From positions 1 through 7,060 of the forward strand of contig CAJXTM010000181.1 of assembly GCA_913061385.1 (NCBI GenBank): a stretch of DNA of 7,060 bases, in the 5' to 3' direction. Position numbers and translations under genes: made by a program. Shown piece by piece: positions 7,014 through 7,060 of this stretch (within the stretch, counting starts at the first letter, position 1; each line of letters begins with the position of its first letter). The DNA is from an uncultured Rhodopirellula sp. (GTDB lineage: Bacteria > Planctomycetota > Planctomycetia > Pirellulales > Pirellulaceae). The notes beneath the pieces are model-generated. The model saw only the letters and a program-made list of their open reading frames with translations. It was not told the origin of the DNA and did no database searches.

Positions 7014-7060
7014 CTGTCTCTTATACACATCTGACGCTGCCGACGACTCCTTACGTGTAG
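7014..7060 (-). other. Nextera adapter with i5 index and start of P5 arm
   Basis: The last 47 bases are synthetic. In order they are the reverse-complemented Tn5 mosaic end (7014-7032), the reverse complement of the read-1 arm, GACGCTGCCGACGA (7033-7046), an 8-base index CTCCTTAC (7047-7054) and GTGTAG (7055-7060), the start of the complement of the P5 flow-cell arm. Read on the other strand the index is GTAAGGAG, which I recall as Nextera i5 index 505. None of this is genomic. Confidence 0.98.

Noticed and set aside
6941..7031. Minus-strand frame of about 30 codons running in from the right end, starting MCIRDR
   Set aside because: Its start is adapter-encoded and only about 23 native codons precede the stop at 6941-6943. 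That is too short to tell a truncated gene end from chance.
1..7060. A mobile element bounded by inverted ends (mosaic ends at both termini)
   Set aside because: The inverted terminal 19-mers are Tn5 mosaic ends from library preparation, with adapter arms and an index outside them. There is no transposase gene inside.

Overview
The window is an assembled contig whose two ends are untrimmed Illumina Nextera (Tn5) library adapters. Positions 1-24 are the read-2-side adapter. Positions 7014-7060 are the read-1-side adapter, an 8-base i5 index and the start of the P5 arm. The natural DNA is therefore about 25-7013, and nothing about gene starts or ends should be read from the terminal bases.

The insert is bacterial: dense single-gene units on both strands, about half G+C by eye, and few clear Shine-Dalgarno sequences. 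The mix of a prenyltransferase/squalene-cyclase-repeat protein, a NirD-like Rieske protein, a B12-type radical SAM protein of the TIGR03960 type and a fused membrane/spermidine-synthase protein fits a Planctomycetota-like genome best. This is a family-level impression from memory, not a demonstrated assignment.

Layout: (1) 26-826 (+), the 3' part of an alpha/alpha-toroid repeat protein, its start lost at the contig edge. (2) 919-1245 (-), a small Rieske [2Fe-2S] protein, convergent with gene 1 across a 92-bp gap containing nested inverted repeats. (3) 1412-3247 (+), a radical SAM protein, divergent from the Rieske gene. (4) 3277-4218 (-), a cation diffusion facilitator with an Asn-Asp/Asp-Asp metal site, convergent with the radical SAM gene 29 bp away. 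(5) 4448-6601 (+), a fused multi-membrane-segment/spermidine-synthase-like protein, divergent from the transporter across about 230 bp. (6) 6602-7013, about 410 bp with no convincing gene, before the right adapter.

Strands alternate gene by gene (+,-,+,-,+), so no operon is visible and no shared pathway is evident; each gene looks like its own transcription unit. I found no mobile element, CRISPR array, tRNA or rRNA, and no evidence of a novel multi-gene system. The points most worth a second look are the adapter-made protein start, the manganese-type metal site of the transporter, the non-canonical active site of the spermidine-synthase-like protein, the radical SAM protein without its usual tail or partner, and the unexplained right-hand stretch.
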